Below are positions 39,634 to 48,363 of a stretch of 64,000 bases of DNA, one piece after another; position 1 is the first letter of the stretch, and the number at the start of each line of letters is the position of its first letter. The notes beneath the pieces are model-generated. The model did not search any database and was not told where the DNA came from. It saw only the letters and a program-made list of their open reading frames with translations. The stretch comes from Paenirhizobium selenitireducens ATCC BAA-1503 (lineage in GTDB: Bacteria; Pseudomonadota; Alphaproteobacteria; Rhizobiales; Rhizobiaceae). Location: assembly GCF_000518785.1 (NCBI RefSeq), contig NZ_JAEG01000006.1, positions 310,001-374,000 on the forward strand. Direction: 5' to 3'. A program made the position numbers and the translations under genes.

Positions 39634-40962
39634 ATGAGCGTCGCCACCAAGGAAATTCTCGACCTCAACCGCTTCGATGCCACCCGCACCGATGGTTTTC
39701 CGCCCGAACTTGCCGAGCGCGTCGCCAAACGCCAGGCGGCCTTCGGCGCTTCTTCCGTGCTGTTCTACGAGCAGCCGATCGAGATGGTGCGCGCCCGGGG
39801 CGCCTATATGTATGACGCCGGTGGACGGCAGTATCTAGACGTCTACAACAACGTTCCCTCGGTCGGCCATTGCCACCCGCGCGTGGTCGAGGCCGTCGCC
39901 CGCCAGGTCGGCGAACTCAACATCCACACGCGCTACCTCAACCGCGTCGTCGAGGCCTATACCGAAAAGCTGCTCTCCAAGTTTCCGCAGAGCCTGAGCA
40001 ATGTCGTGCTGACCTGCACCGGCAGCGAGAGCAATGATCTCGCCATGCGCATCGCCCGCATCGCCACCGGTGCGGAAGGCTTCATCGTCACCGAGGCCGC
40101 CTATCACGGCAATACGGCGCTGGTGACGGAAATCTCCCCCTCATCGCTGCGCAAGCGCAAGCCCGCCCCCTTCGTGGCAATCATCCCGGCGCCCGCCGCC
40201 CGCGACGGCATGAGCGTGGAGGCAAGCTTCGCCGCCTCGGTCGAACAGGCGATCGCCGAGCTGAAGTCGCGCGGTATCGGCCTTGCCGCACTGATCATCG
40301 ACACGATTTTTTCCAGCGACGGCATCTATGCCGATCCGGCCGGCTTCCTCAAAGGGGCGACCGATGCCGTGCACCGCGCCGGCGGCCTGTTGATCGCCGA
40401 CGAGGTCCAGCCCGGCTTCGGCCGCACCGGCGGCGGTTTGTGGGGCTTCGAGCGCCACGGCGTGACGCCCGACATCGTCACCATGGGAAAGCCCATGGGC
40501 AACGGCTTCCCGATGGGCGGCGTCGTCACAAGGCCGGAATTCCTGAAACGGTTCTGCGAGGAAACCGGCTACTTCAACACCTTTGGCGGCAATCCCGTGG
40601 CGGCCGCGGCCGGCCATGCCGTGCTGCAGGTGATCGAGGACGAGGGACTGGTCGAGCGGTCCGCCGCGGTCGGCGGCTATTTCAGGCAATCGCTTGAGGC
40701 CTTGCAGGGCACGCATTCCGAGATCGGCGACGTGCGCGGTGCCGGCCTGTTCATCGGCCTCGATTTCGTCGACCCGACAACCGGGGCGCCCGACACCGCC
40801 CTCGCCACCCATGCGATCAACCAGCTGAAGCACAACGGCATCCTGATCGGGGCTGCGGGCAAATACGGCGCGACGCTGAAGATCCGCCCGCCGCTGTGCT
40901 TTTCGCAAGAAGATGCCGACCTCTTCACCGGCACGCTGGACACGATCCTCAAGGCGCGCTGA
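39634..40962 (+). CDS. Class-III PLP enzyme, probable amino-alcohol O-phosphate phospho-lyase
   Basis: The 442-residue protein has the class-III aminotransferase motifs: YLDVYNNVPSVGHCHPRVV, TGSESNDLAMRIAR, the PLP-binding DEVQPGFGRTG, and the Schiff-base Lys in VTMGKPMGNGFP. This sequence is closest in style to AGXT2L1/L2 enzymes, which eliminate phosphate and ammonia from O-phosphoethanolamine or 5-phosphohydroxylysine. Aminotransferase activity is an alternative. The start ATG at 39634 follows GAGGAG; it is 10 bp after the kinase, so the two are co-transcribed. Confidence 0.82.
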   Translation: MSVATKEILDLNRFDATRTDGFPPELAERVAKRQAAFGASSVLFYEQPIEMVRARGAYMYDAGGRQYLDVYNNVPSVGHCHPRVVEAVARQVGELNIHTRYLNRVVEAYTEKLLSKFPQSLSNVVLTCTGSESNDLAMRIARIATGAEGFIVTEAAYHGNTALVTEISPSSLRKRKPAPFVAIIPAPAARDGMSVEASFAASVEQAIAELKSRGIGLAALIIDTIFSSDGIYADPAGFLKGATDAVHRAGGLLIADEVQPGFGRTGGGLWGFERHGVTPDIVTMGKPMGNGFPMGGVVTRPEFLKRFCEETGYFNTFGGNPVAAAAGHAVLQVIEDEGLVERSAAVGGYFRQSLEALQGTHSEIGDVRGAGLFIGLDFVDPTTGAPDTALATHAINQLKHNGILIGAAGKYGATLKIRPPLCFSQEDADLFTGTLDTILKAR

Positions 40963-40984
40963 GGCGCCTGAACAGCTTGCGAGC

Positions 40985-41016
40985 AAGCCGGGCGCGACGA
41001 TCGTGCCCGGCTTCTT
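40985..41016. terminator. Terminator between convergent phospho-lyase and SDR genes
   Basis: AAGCCGGGC/GCCCGGCTT (40985-40993 with 41005-41013) is followed by CTTTC on the plus strand. It should serve the kinase/phospho-lyase operon. Confidence 0.65.
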
Positions 41017-41022
41017 TCATGT

Positions 41023-41796
41023 TCAGCCCATGGCTTCGAGTGCGCCGAGCGATTCCGGCAGGATCTGGCCGCCGTCGACGACGATCGACTGGCCGGTGAT
41101 ATAGGCGGCCTCTTCGGAGGCGAAGAACAGCGCGGCATTGGCGATGTCGGCCGGCGTGCCGAGACGGCGCAGCGGCACCGAGGCTTCCATGGAAGCGATA
41201 TAATCAGGGCCGTTGCCTTCGAGGCCTTCCGTCATGATGTTGCCGGGCATCACTGCATTCACGGTGATCTTCTTCGGCGCAAGCTCGATCGCCGCCGTGC
41301 GCATGAAGCCGAGCTGGCCGGCCTTGCTCGCCCCGTAATGCGACCAGCCCGGATAACCGGTGATCGGTCCGGTGATCGACGAGGTGATGATGATGCGCCC
41401 GGAACCCGCCTTGGTCATCGCCGGCAGCACCGCCGAGACGCTGAGGAAGGTGCTCTTGAGATTGGTCGAGATGACGTGATCGAAATCGGCCGCCGTCATT
41501 TCGCCGAGCTTGGCGGCCGGGAAGATACCGGCATTGGCGCACAGCACGTCGACGCCGCCATAGCGGGCAACGGCCGCCTCGACCATGCCCTTGCAGCCTT
41601 CTTCCGTGCTGACATCGGCGGCATATCCCGATGCGTTCGGACCGATCTTAGCGGCGACCGCGTCGGCATCCGCCTGGCTGCGCGACACGACGAGCACGTT
41701 CAGCCCGGCCTCCCCGAAGCGCAATGCGATGCCCTTGCCGATCCCGCGGCTGCCACCCGTGACGATAACTGTTTTACCTTGTAGCGACTTCAACAT
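41023..41796 (-). CDS. Short-chain dehydrogenase/reductase (FabG-like)
   Basis: The 257-residue NAD(P)-dependent enzyme has the TGGSRGIGKG cofactor motif at residues 14-23, NAG near 90, the catalytic Ser in IITSS and YxxxK in WSHYGASKAGQ, and ends with the SDR VVDGGQILPES motif. It oxidises or reduces a hydroxy/keto group. It is divergent from the polyamine-type importer and convergent with the phospho-lyase; it may act on the product semialdehyde or alcohol, which is only an inference. Confidence 0.9.
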   Translation of the reverse strand: MLKSLQGKTVIVTGGSRGIGKGIALRFGEAGLNVLVVSRSQADADAVAAKIGPNASGYAADVSTEEGCKGMVEAAVARYGGVDVLCANAGIFPAAKLGEMTAADFDHVISTNLKSTFLSVSAVLPAMTKAGSGRIIITSSITGPITGYPGWSHYGASKAGQLGFMRTAAIELAPKKITVNAVMPGNIMTEGLEGNGPDYIASMEASVPLRRLGTPADIANAALFFASEEAAYITGQSIVVDGGQILPESLGALEAMG

Positions 41797-42111
41797 TTCT
41801 TGCTCACTTCGTTGTTCTGGACCAAGGGGGCTCGGCCGCCGATATTGCCCGATTTTTTTGCGCGAGATTAAAACCTAGCCACTCCTGCATCGGCGATTGC
41901 CCAAAAGAAATGCAAAGTAATTCTCGTGCATTAGGTGGAATTCGGCGACGGATGCAGGACGCCGGCAAGCGTCATTTCGCTTGCCACATCCTCATTGCGC
42001 AATGCACAATGAAGAAGAAAATAGATGTTGTAAACCACACATTTTTACGACACAGTTCCAACATTATAAGTTCACAAGCCGCCACAGCCGGCCAAAAACA
42101 GGGGAACGATA
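41797..42111. other. Divergent intergenic region (SDR / polyamine-type importer)
   Basis: The 315-bp region is unusually AT-rich for this window around 41900-42070. It contains the motif ATGTTG (42025-42030) and CCAACAT (42058-42064), the latter just before TATAAG (42065-42070), a likely -10 for potF. No ORF is supported. Confidence 0.5.
42025..42070 (+). promoter_or_regulatory. Candidate operator/promoter of the potF operon
   Basis: ATGTTG and CCAACAT are 28-33 bp apart, like the outer half-sites of the array at 38570-38609. TTTACG (42044-42049) and TATAAG (42065-42070) could be the -35 and -10. Overlap with the promoter suggests repression. Confidence 0.45.
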
Positions 42112-43251
42112 ATGCTGAAACTCTCCAGACGTAACATGATGCAGATGATGGGCGCGGCGGCCTTTTCCGGACCGCTGGCAAGCGCCACGCGCGCCTTTGC
42201 CGCGCGCGAGAAGGAACTGAACATCCTCTGCTGGGAAGGCTACAATTCCGCGCAGGTGCTCGACCCGTTCCGCTCCAGCCAGTCGGCGACCGTCAAGGCC
42301 GAGAGCCTGACCAACGACCCGACCATGATCAACCGCCTGCGCGCCGGCGAAACCAAGATCTGGGACCTGATCAACGTCAACAATCCCTGGGCCCGCAAGG
42401 TCATGGCACCGGCCGGCCTCATCAAGCCTTTGCCGCGCGCCGAGTTTGAGCCTTACTTCGACACCATGCTGCCCGACTTCAAGGCGCCGTATCGCTGGGC
42501 GATGAGCGACGACGGCAAGGACCTGCTCGGCATGGCCCAGCGCTTCGGGCCCTACAGCTTCGTCGTCAACACCGACAAGGTCAGCAAGGCGACGGCGGAA
42601 GAACAGGGCTGGGACCTGTTCAACGACACAGCCCTCGCCGGCAAGTACGGCATCCAGGAATCCGACGACTGGAACGTCTTCAACATCTTCCTGATTGCCG
42701 GCATCAATCCGTTCAAGGAACACACGGAAGAGGAGTTCAAGACCTTCTCCGCGACCGCCGAGAAGGTGTTCAAGGGCGCCAAGATGGTCGGCGACATGGC
42801 CTCGCTCAACCAGGCGCTCGTGTCCGGCGAAATCGACCTCTACATGACCGGCGGCACCTATTCCGTCTCGCCGGCCCGGGCCGACGGTTATCCGAACCTG
42901 CGGGCCATCACCCCGCTCAAGGGCCCGATCGACGGCAAGGGCGGCATTTCCTGGATCGAGATCACCTCGACGGTCAACAATCCGGACCTGTCGCCGCTCG
43001 CCATCGAATTCCTCAAATACGTCCAGGATCCGGAAGTTGCCCACACCGTCGCCTTCGCCGAAGGCACGTTCAATCCGGTCAGCCAGATGGGCAATCCGAA
43101 GTGCTTCGAACTCTTCACCAAGGACGAGCTGGACGCCATCCAGTGGGACAGCCTTGAAGAGGACATGGCCCGTTCGGCCGAGTACGACATCGTGCCCGAC
43201 TACGACAAGGCACTGGAACTGATGACGGCGGCCAAGCGCCTGCGCGGCTGA
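42112..43251 (+). CDS. Spermidine/putrescine-type ABC substrate-binding protein (PotD/PotF family)
   Basis: The 379-residue protein has a twin-arginine-like signal (LSRRNMMQMMGAAAFSGPLASATRAFA, cleavage near 30), so Tat export is likely. The mature part has ELNILCWEGYNSAQV, typical of PotD/PotF, and VNTDKV in the second lobe. The ligand may be a polyamine or another amino cation; the operon enzymes suggest an amide or amine rather than simple spermidine. It is the first gene of an eight-gene operon. Confidence 0.88.
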   Translation: MLKLSRRNMMQMMGAAAFSGPLASATRAFAAREKELNILCWEGYNSAQVLDPFRSSQSATVKAESLTNDPTMINRLRAGETKIWDLINVNNPWARKVMAPAGLIKPLPRAEFEPYFDTMLPDFKAPYRWAMSDDGKDLLGMAQRFGPYSFVVNTDKVSKATAEEQGWDLFNDTALAGKYGIQESDDWNVFNIFLIAGINPFKEHTEEEFKTFSATAEKVFKGAKMVGDMASLNQALVSGEIDLYMTGGTYSVSPARADGYPNLRAITPLKGPIDGKGGISWIEITSTVNNPDLSPLAIEFLKYVQDPEVAHTVAFAEGTFNPVSQMGNPKCFELFTKDELDAIQWDSLEEDMARSAEYDIVPDYDKALELMTAAKRLRG

Positions 43252-43280
43252 GCCGGTCCTGTCCCGACGGAGCAAACGAA

Positions 43281-44411
43281 ATGAGCCTTGCGATGATCTC
43301 GCCCACCCTGACCGACACGAAATCGGAGACCGAAGACGCAGTCCAGGCCACAACGGCACCGGTTCTGCAGCTGGTCGATGTCCGCAAGATCTTCGGCGAC
43401 TTCGCCGCGGTCGACGGCATCAATGTCGACATCAAGGAGGGCGAGTTCGTCACCATTGTCGGACCCTCCGGGTCCGGCAAGACCACTCTGCTGCGCATGC
43501 TCGCCGGCATGGAATCGCCGTCGGAAGGCTACATTACGCTGCGCGGCGAACTGATCAACGACGTGCCGGCCGACAAGCGGCCGACATGTCTTGTTTTCCA
43601 GTCGCTGGCGCTCTTCCCGCACAAGACCGTCGGCGAGAACATCGAATTTCCGCTGAAGGTCCGCAAGATGCCGGCCGCCGAGCGCAAGGCCCGTGCGCTC
43701 GAGCTGATGCGCATGGTGCGCCTGCCGGAGCACTATTATTCCAAGAACGTGATGCGCTGCTCGGGCGGCGAAAAGCAGCGCGTGGCACTCGCCCGCGCCT
43801 TTGCCTACGACCCGGACGTGCTGTTCTTCGACGAGCCGCTGTCGGCGCTCGACTACAAGCTGAAGAAGGTGCTGGAGAAGGAACTGAAGGACCTGCACCG
43901 CGAGAGCGGAAAGACCTTCGTCTACATCACTCATTCGCTCGAGGAAGCCATGGTGATGTCCGACCGCGTCGGCGTCATGAGCCGCGGTCGCCTCGTCCAG
44001 ATCGGCACGCCGGAGGAGATCTACACCCGACCCGCAACCCGCTTCGTCGCCGAGTTCTTCGGCGAGGTGAACAGTTTCGAGGTGAAGCGCGAGGGCCGCG
44101 GAACCTGGACCCTGACCGACGGCAAGCCGATCACGGTGGCCCCGGTCAACGAGGCGATCGGCGACACGGCCACCGTCATCGTGCGGCCGGAAACCATGCG
44201 CTTCGTCACCGGCCCCTCGAGCGCCGACAACCTGATCACCGGCAAGATCTACAACGAATATTCGCTCGGCTCGCGCATGCAGTACCAGGTGCATTCGGGC
44301 GAACGGATCTATCTGGTCGAGGCTGCCCGCACAGCGGTTGCCGGCATCTCCGCCGGCGACACCGTCACCATCGGCTGGGATGCCCGCGATGCGATCGTGG
44401 TGGGAGACTGA
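43281..44411 (+). CDS. Spermidine/putrescine-type ABC importer ATPase (PotA/PotG family)
   Basis: The 376-residue protein has Walker A GPSGSGKTT, a signature reading CSGGEKQR, Walker B VLFFDEPLSALD and switch His YITHSLEEA. The C-terminal TOBE/OB region (about 270-376) is present. The signature has Cys instead of the common Leu in LSGGQ, a tolerated variant. It is 29 bp after potF, and its stop is followed by the potH start. Confidence 0.92.
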   Translation: MSLAMISPTLTDTKSETEDAVQATTAPVLQLVDVRKIFGDFAAVDGINVDIKEGEFVTIVGPSGSGKTTLLRMLAGMESPSEGYITLRGELINDVPADKRPTCLVFQSLALFPHKTVGENIEFPLKVRKMPAAERKARALELMRMVRLPEHYYSKNVMRCSGGEKQRVALARAFAYDPDVLFFDEPLSALDYKLKKVLEKELKDLHRESGKTFVYITHSLEEAMVMSDRVGVMSRGRLVQIGTPEEIYTRPATRFVAEFFGEVNSFEVKREGRGTWTLTDGKPITVAPVNEAIGDTATVIVRPETMRFVTGPSSADNLITGKIYNEYSLGSRMQYQVHSGERIYLVEAARTAVAGISAGDTVTIGWDARDAIVVGD

Positions 44412-44412
44412 C

Positions 44413-45309
44413 ATGGCGTCTGTTACTCACGAGGACATGGCAAGCCGCACAAGTGCGCTGCCCGCAATCCCCGCCGGCCTGCGCGCCGCCGGCCCTGTCG
44501 TCATCCTGCTGGTGCTCGGCTTCCTCGCCCCGCTGCTGACGGTCGCGGCCTATGCCTTTGCCACGCCGAAGAGCTTCGACGTCTTCCGCTCCTTCACCTT
44601 CGCCAACTTCGCGGCGATCTTCGACACCTCCAACACCGTGTGGATGTCGTTTGCCTGGTCGCTCGCCTATGCGCTGGCAACCGTGGTGCTGCTAGCGGTG
44701 ATCGCCTATCCGATCGCCTATGGCCTCAACCGCATGTTCGGCAAATGGTCGGGCTTCGTCGGCGTGCTTTTCGTCTTCCCGCTGTTCGTCTCGGAAAACG
44801 TCCGTCTCTATGGCTGGGTACTGTTCTTCATCAAGAACGGCGTGCTCGACGGCGGGCTGAAATGGCTCGGCTTTTCCGGCGGCCCGGAAGTGCTCTATAC
44901 GCCGGGCGCCATCCTCTTCGGCATGCTCTATGTCTACCTGCCCTTCATGCTCTTCCTGATGTCGCTCGGCATCGCCATGATCCCCAGGGACCTGGTCGAC
45001 GCGGCGCGTGACCTGGGTGCCGGCCGGCTGATGATCTGGCGGGAGATCGAACTGCCGCTCGCCATGCCCGGCATCCTGATCGGCATGCTGCTCACCTTCG
45101 TGCTCGGCGCCGGCGCCATTGCCGAATCCAAGATCCTCGGCGGCCAGTCGGTCATCACCATCGCCCAGGACATCGAGGTCGCCTTCACCTATGCGCAGAA
45201 CTGGCCGCTGGGTTCGGCACTCGCCATCCTGCTCGTCATGATCGTCAGCGGGCTTGCCCTCTACGTCCTGTCGAAGCTCGATCTCGACCGCATTCTCGGA
45301 AAGAAGTGA
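44413..45309 (+). CDS. Polyamine-type ABC importer permease (PotB/PotH family)
   Basis: The 298-residue inner-membrane protein has six helices starting at about residue 25 (AAGPVVILLVLGFLAPLLTVAAYAF) and the EAA loop DAARDLGAGRLMIWREIELPLAMPG. The start codon at 44413 is one base after the potG stop, so translation is coupled. Confidence 0.92.
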   Translation: MASVTHEDMASRTSALPAIPAGLRAAGPVVILLVLGFLAPLLTVAAYAFATPKSFDVFRSFTFANFAAIFDTSNTVWMSFAWSLAYALATVVLLAVIAYPIAYGLNRMFGKWSGFVGVLFVFPLFVSENVRLYGWVLFFIKNGVLDGGLKWLGFSGGPEVLYTPGAILFGMLYVYLPFMLFLMSLGIAMIPRDLVDAARDLGAGRLMIWREIELPLAMPGILIGMLLTFVLGAGAIAESKILGGQSVITIAQDIEVAFTYAQNWPLGSALAILLVMIVSGLALYVLSKLDLDRILGKK

Positions 45310-45312
45310 GAC

Positions 45313-46119
45313 ATGGAAACCCGCTCGCAAATCCGCGCCCGCGCCTTCGTCAAGCTCTGGACCGCCTTCGTCGTCCTCGCCATCTACCTGCCGATCGTCT
45401 GCGGGGCGCTGGCCGGCCTGTCCAAGGGTCGCTATTTCGCCTTCCCGATCCGGGTCTTCTCGACCGAATGGTGGGGCAAGACCTTTGCCTCGCTGGAAAT
45501 CCAGACGCTGGTGCAAAACTCGCTGCTGATCGCCTTCATCGTCACGCTGGTCTCGGTGGTTTTCGCCTTCTTCGGCGCGCTCGCCTTCGCCCGCTACGAC
45601 TGGAAAGGCCGCAAGCTGTTCCAGAAGGCGATCCTTCTGCCGGTCTTCTTTCCGCAGCCGGTGCTGGGGCTCGCCCTCCTCTTGTGGTTCAATGCGCTCG
45701 GCATCAATCCGAGCTGGCAGACGGCGGTCGTCGCCCATCTCGTCTGGATCGTGCCGGTGGTCACCCTGGTCATCGCCATCCAGGTCTACTCCTTCGACCC
45801 GACGCTCGAAGAGGCTGCCCGCGACCTCGGCGCCGGCCGCTGGTTCATCCTGCGCGAGATCACCCTGCCGATCCTCTGGCCGGGCATCTGGTCGGGCGCG
45901 CTCTTCGCCTTCCTTCTGTCCTGGGGCAATTTCCCGCTGTCGCTCTATACCGCGGGCGTCGACTCGACGATCCCGAAATGGCTCTATTCCAAGATGGTCG
46001 CCGGCTATTCGCCGATGGTCCCGGCGCTCGGCACGATGAGCACGCTTTCGGCCGCCGCCCTGTTGCTTGCCGGTGGACTTGTCATCATGCTGGTGCGCCG
46101 CCGCCAGGCGGAAGCATGA
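45313..46119 (+). CDS. Polyamine-type ABC importer permease (PotC/PotI family)
   Basis: The 268-residue inner-membrane protein has an N-terminal helix (LWTAFVVLAIYLPIVCGAL) and five more, with EAA loop EAARDLGAGRWFILREITLPILWPG. It starts 3 bp after potH. Confidence 0.92.
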   Translation: METRSQIRARAFVKLWTAFVVLAIYLPIVCGALAGLSKGRYFAFPIRVFSTEWWGKTFASLEIQTLVQNSLLIAFIVTLVSVVFAFFGALAFARYDWKGRKLFQKAILLPVFFPQPVLGLALLLWFNALGINPSWQTAVVAHLVWIVPVVTLVIAIQVYSFDPTLEEAARDLGAGRWFILREITLPILWPGIWSGALFAFLLSWGNFPLSLYTAGVDSTIPKWLYSKMVAGYSPMVPALGTMSTLSAAALLLAGGLVIMLVRRRQAEA

Positions 46120-46129
46120 GGACAAACGC

Positions 46130-46831
46130 ATGAGCTGGAAGACCGAACGCCGTTCCTTCTACTATCAGGGCGCCCCGGAGCCCGAGGATCCGGTGCTCGA
46201 AAAAGGCAAGGTCGCGCTGCTCGTCATCGACATGCAGAACACCTATCTCGACCGCCCGGACCCGGCGACCCTGTCGGCCGGCGACCTTGCCCGCTATCAC
46301 GCCTGGACACCGTTCCACGAGCGCATGCACGGCACCGTCATCCCCAACAACCAGCGCCTGCTGGAGCGTTTCCGGGCGCTCGGCCTCGACGTGCTCTTCG
46401 CCCGCATCGCCTGCCTGCGCACGGATGGCCGCGACCGATCGCTCAGCCAGAAGAAGCCCGGCTGGAACAACCTGCTGCTGCCGAAAGACGAAGAGGCCTC
46501 GCAGATCCTGCCGCAGATCGCCCCGCAAGGCGGCGAGATCGTCGTCACCAAGACGACCGACAGCGCGCTGACCGGCACCAATCTCAGGCTCGTGCTCGCC
46601 AATATGGGAATTACCCGTGTGGTGTGTTCCGGCATTTTCACCGACCAGTGCGTCTCCTCGACGGTGCGCAGTCTCGCCGACGAGAGCTTCGACGTCATCG
46701 TCGTCGACGATGCCTGCGCCGCCGGCTCGATGGACCTGCATGTGAGCGAGCTGGAGCGCATCCACATGATCTACGCCAATGTGATGAACACCGACGAGCT
46801 GATCGGCTATCTGCCGCCCGCGCAAGGATGA
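46130..46831 (+). CDS. Isochorismatase-fold cysteine hydrolase (probable amidase)
   Basis: The 233-residue protein has the three catalytic positions of the family: Asp in LLVIDMQNTY, Lys in VTKTTDSALTGT and Cys in GIFTDQCVSSTVR, preceded by a cis-peptide region. Family members cleave N-carbamoylsarcosine, nicotinamide, biuret, ureidoacrylate or maleamate. Its operon position after an importer suggests it attacks the imported compound. It starts 10 bp after potI, and its stop overlaps the next start (ATGA). Confidence 0.87.
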   Translation: MSWKTERRSFYYQGAPEPEDPVLEKGKVALLVIDMQNTYLDRPDPATLSAGDLARYHAWTPFHERMHGTVIPNNQRLLERFRALGLDVLFARIACLRTDGRDRSLSQKKPGWNNLLLPKDEEASQILPQIAPQGGEIVVTKTTDSALTGTNLRLVLANMGITRVVCSGIFTDQCVSSTVRSLADESFDVIVVDDACAAGSMDLHVSELERIHMIYANVMNTDELIGYLPPAQG

Positions 46832-47574
46832 GACAGTCGGGGATGGCGCGCGCCCGAGACTTGTCCCACTTCGCCGTTCCTGACACAACTTGGCCGATGA
46901 AAGCGCCCGAAATCCTCTGTGTCGGCAAGACTCTTGCCGTCCGCTTCGCCACCGAACAGGCGGTGCTCAGCTGGTCCCTGACCCGGCCGGGCTTTATCCG
47001 CGCCGACACCATCGCCTGGCTGGAAGTCTCCGAAGCCGACCTGCCGATCGGTGGCGATCCGGCGGCCCTGCTTAGCGACCGGCTGGCGGCGGCAGGCTAC
47101 GGCGATGCGGTGCAGTTGATGACCTCGCGCGACGTGACAAAACACCATCAGGCCGTCCGGCAAAGCGGCGATGCGTCGGCCTTCTGCCTGGCGACCGTCG
47201 GCCTTGCCAATGCCGGCCGCGTCGGCGCCGATACGCCCCATTCCGGTCAGGTGGGCACGATCAATCTCGTTGCCCATATCGATCAGCCGCTCGACGAGGC
47301 GGGCCTGATCGAGGCCCTGTCGATCGCCACCGAAGCACGCACCGCAGCGGTGATCGATCTCGGCTGGACCAGGGACGGCCTCGTCGTCACCGGCACCGGA
47401 ACCGACTGCATCGCCGTCGCCTGCCCGATCGCCGATCGGCGCCAGACCTATGCCGGCCTTCACACCGATGTCGGCCGGGCGATCGGCGGCGCGGTCTACG
47501 ACGCGGTGCTGGCAGGCGGACGGGAATGGGTGGACGAAAAGACGGACGGACGGCAGGGGAGCAAACGGCGATGA
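46828..47574 (+). CDS. CbiZ-domain protein (adenosylcobinamide amidohydrolase family)
   Basis: The 248-residue protein matches the CbiZ family by its central blocks: CLATVGLANAGRVGADTP, GTINLVAHIDQPLDEAGLIEALSIATEARTAAV and GTGTDCIAVACP. CbiZ cleaves the amide in adenosylcobinamide during cobamide salvage. No cob/btu genes lie here, and it is translationally coupled (ATGA) to an amidase and to the DeoR gene, so a different amide substrate is likely. The start at 46828 reads MRQSGMARARD; a shorter start at MKAPEIL (46897) is possible. Confidence 0.8.
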   Translation: MRQSGMARARDLSHFAVPDTTWPMKAPEILCVGKTLAVRFATEQAVLSWSLTRPGFIRADTIAWLEVSEADLPIGGDPAALLSDRLAAAGYGDAVQLMTSRDVTKHHQAVRQSGDASAFCLATVGLANAGRVGADTPHSGQVGTINLVAHIDQPLDEAGLIEALSIATEARTAAVIDLGWTRDGLVVTGTGTDCIAVACPIADRRQTYAGLHTDVGRAIGGAVYDAVLAGGREWVDEKTDGRQGSKRR

Positions 47575-48332
47575 AGAAACCGAAGAGCGTGCGCCAGGAG
47601 CGCATCCTGACCGAACTCAACCAGGCGCCGAGCCTGCGCGTGGCGGAACTCGCCCGGAGGCTCGATGTCTCCACCGAAACCATCCGCCGCGACCTCGACG
47701 AGATGACTGAACAGGGCCTGCTCAATCGCACCTATGGCGGGGCCGTGCGCTCGCTGTCCACCGAACCCTCGGTCACCGAGCGCCACACCCTCTTCGTCGC
47801 CGAGCGCGAGCGGATCGCGAGGGCAGCGGTGCAGATCCTCAAGGGCGCGCAGGTGCTGATGATAGGCTCGGGCTCGACGACGGTGCACACGGCGCGGCGC
47901 ATCGCGGTGGAGATGAAGAACATCACCGTGCTCACCCATTCCTTCGGCGTGGCGACCGTGCTCGCGATCAACCCGACGATCAAGGTCGTCATGCTGCCCG
48001 GCGATTATCACGCCACCGAAGGCGCCACCGTCGGCGCCCATGCAGTGTCGTTCCTCAATTCCTTCTACGCCGACTTTGCCATCCTCGGCGCAAGCGGGCT
48101 CGGTCCCGACGGCCCGTCCGATGCGCTTCTCGAATGCGGCGCGGTCTATACCGCCATGGTCTCGCGTGCCGCACGCACCGTCGTCGTCGCCGACCATTCC
48201 AAGCACGACCGGCTCTTTCCGGCACGCTATGCGCCCTGGCGCGACATCACCCATGTCGTCACCGATCAGGCGCCGGGCGACGAACTGAAGGAAAGCCTGG
48301 ACAGCAACGGCGTGAAGCTCACGGTGTGCTGA
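47571..48332 (+). CDS. DeoR-family transcriptional regulator
   Basis: The 253-residue regulator has the N-terminal DeoR helix-turn-helix (RQERILTELNQAPSLRVAELARRLDVSTETIRRDLDEM) and a ribose-5-phosphate-isomerase-like effector domain with IGSGSTTVHTARRI and ILGASGLGPDG. Such regulators usually bind phosphorylated metabolites and repress the surrounding operon. The ATG overlaps the CbiZ stop. A candidate operator is the TGTTG/CAACA motif upstream of potF and the kinase operon. Confidence 0.9.
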   Translation: MKKPKSVRQERILTELNQAPSLRVAELARRLDVSTETIRRDLDEMTEQGLLNRTYGGAVRSLSTEPSVTERHTLFVAERERIARAAVQILKGAQVLMIGSGSTTVHTARRIAVEMKNITVLTHSFGVATVLAINPTIKVVMLPGDYHATEGATVGAHAVSFLNSFYADFAILGASGLGPDGPSDALLECGAVYTAMVSRAARTVVVADHSKHDRLFPARYAPWRDITHVVTDQAPGDELKESLDSNGVKLTVC

Positions 48333-48363
48333 GAGAAGACGGGTTGCCAGAGGGAGCGATGCC

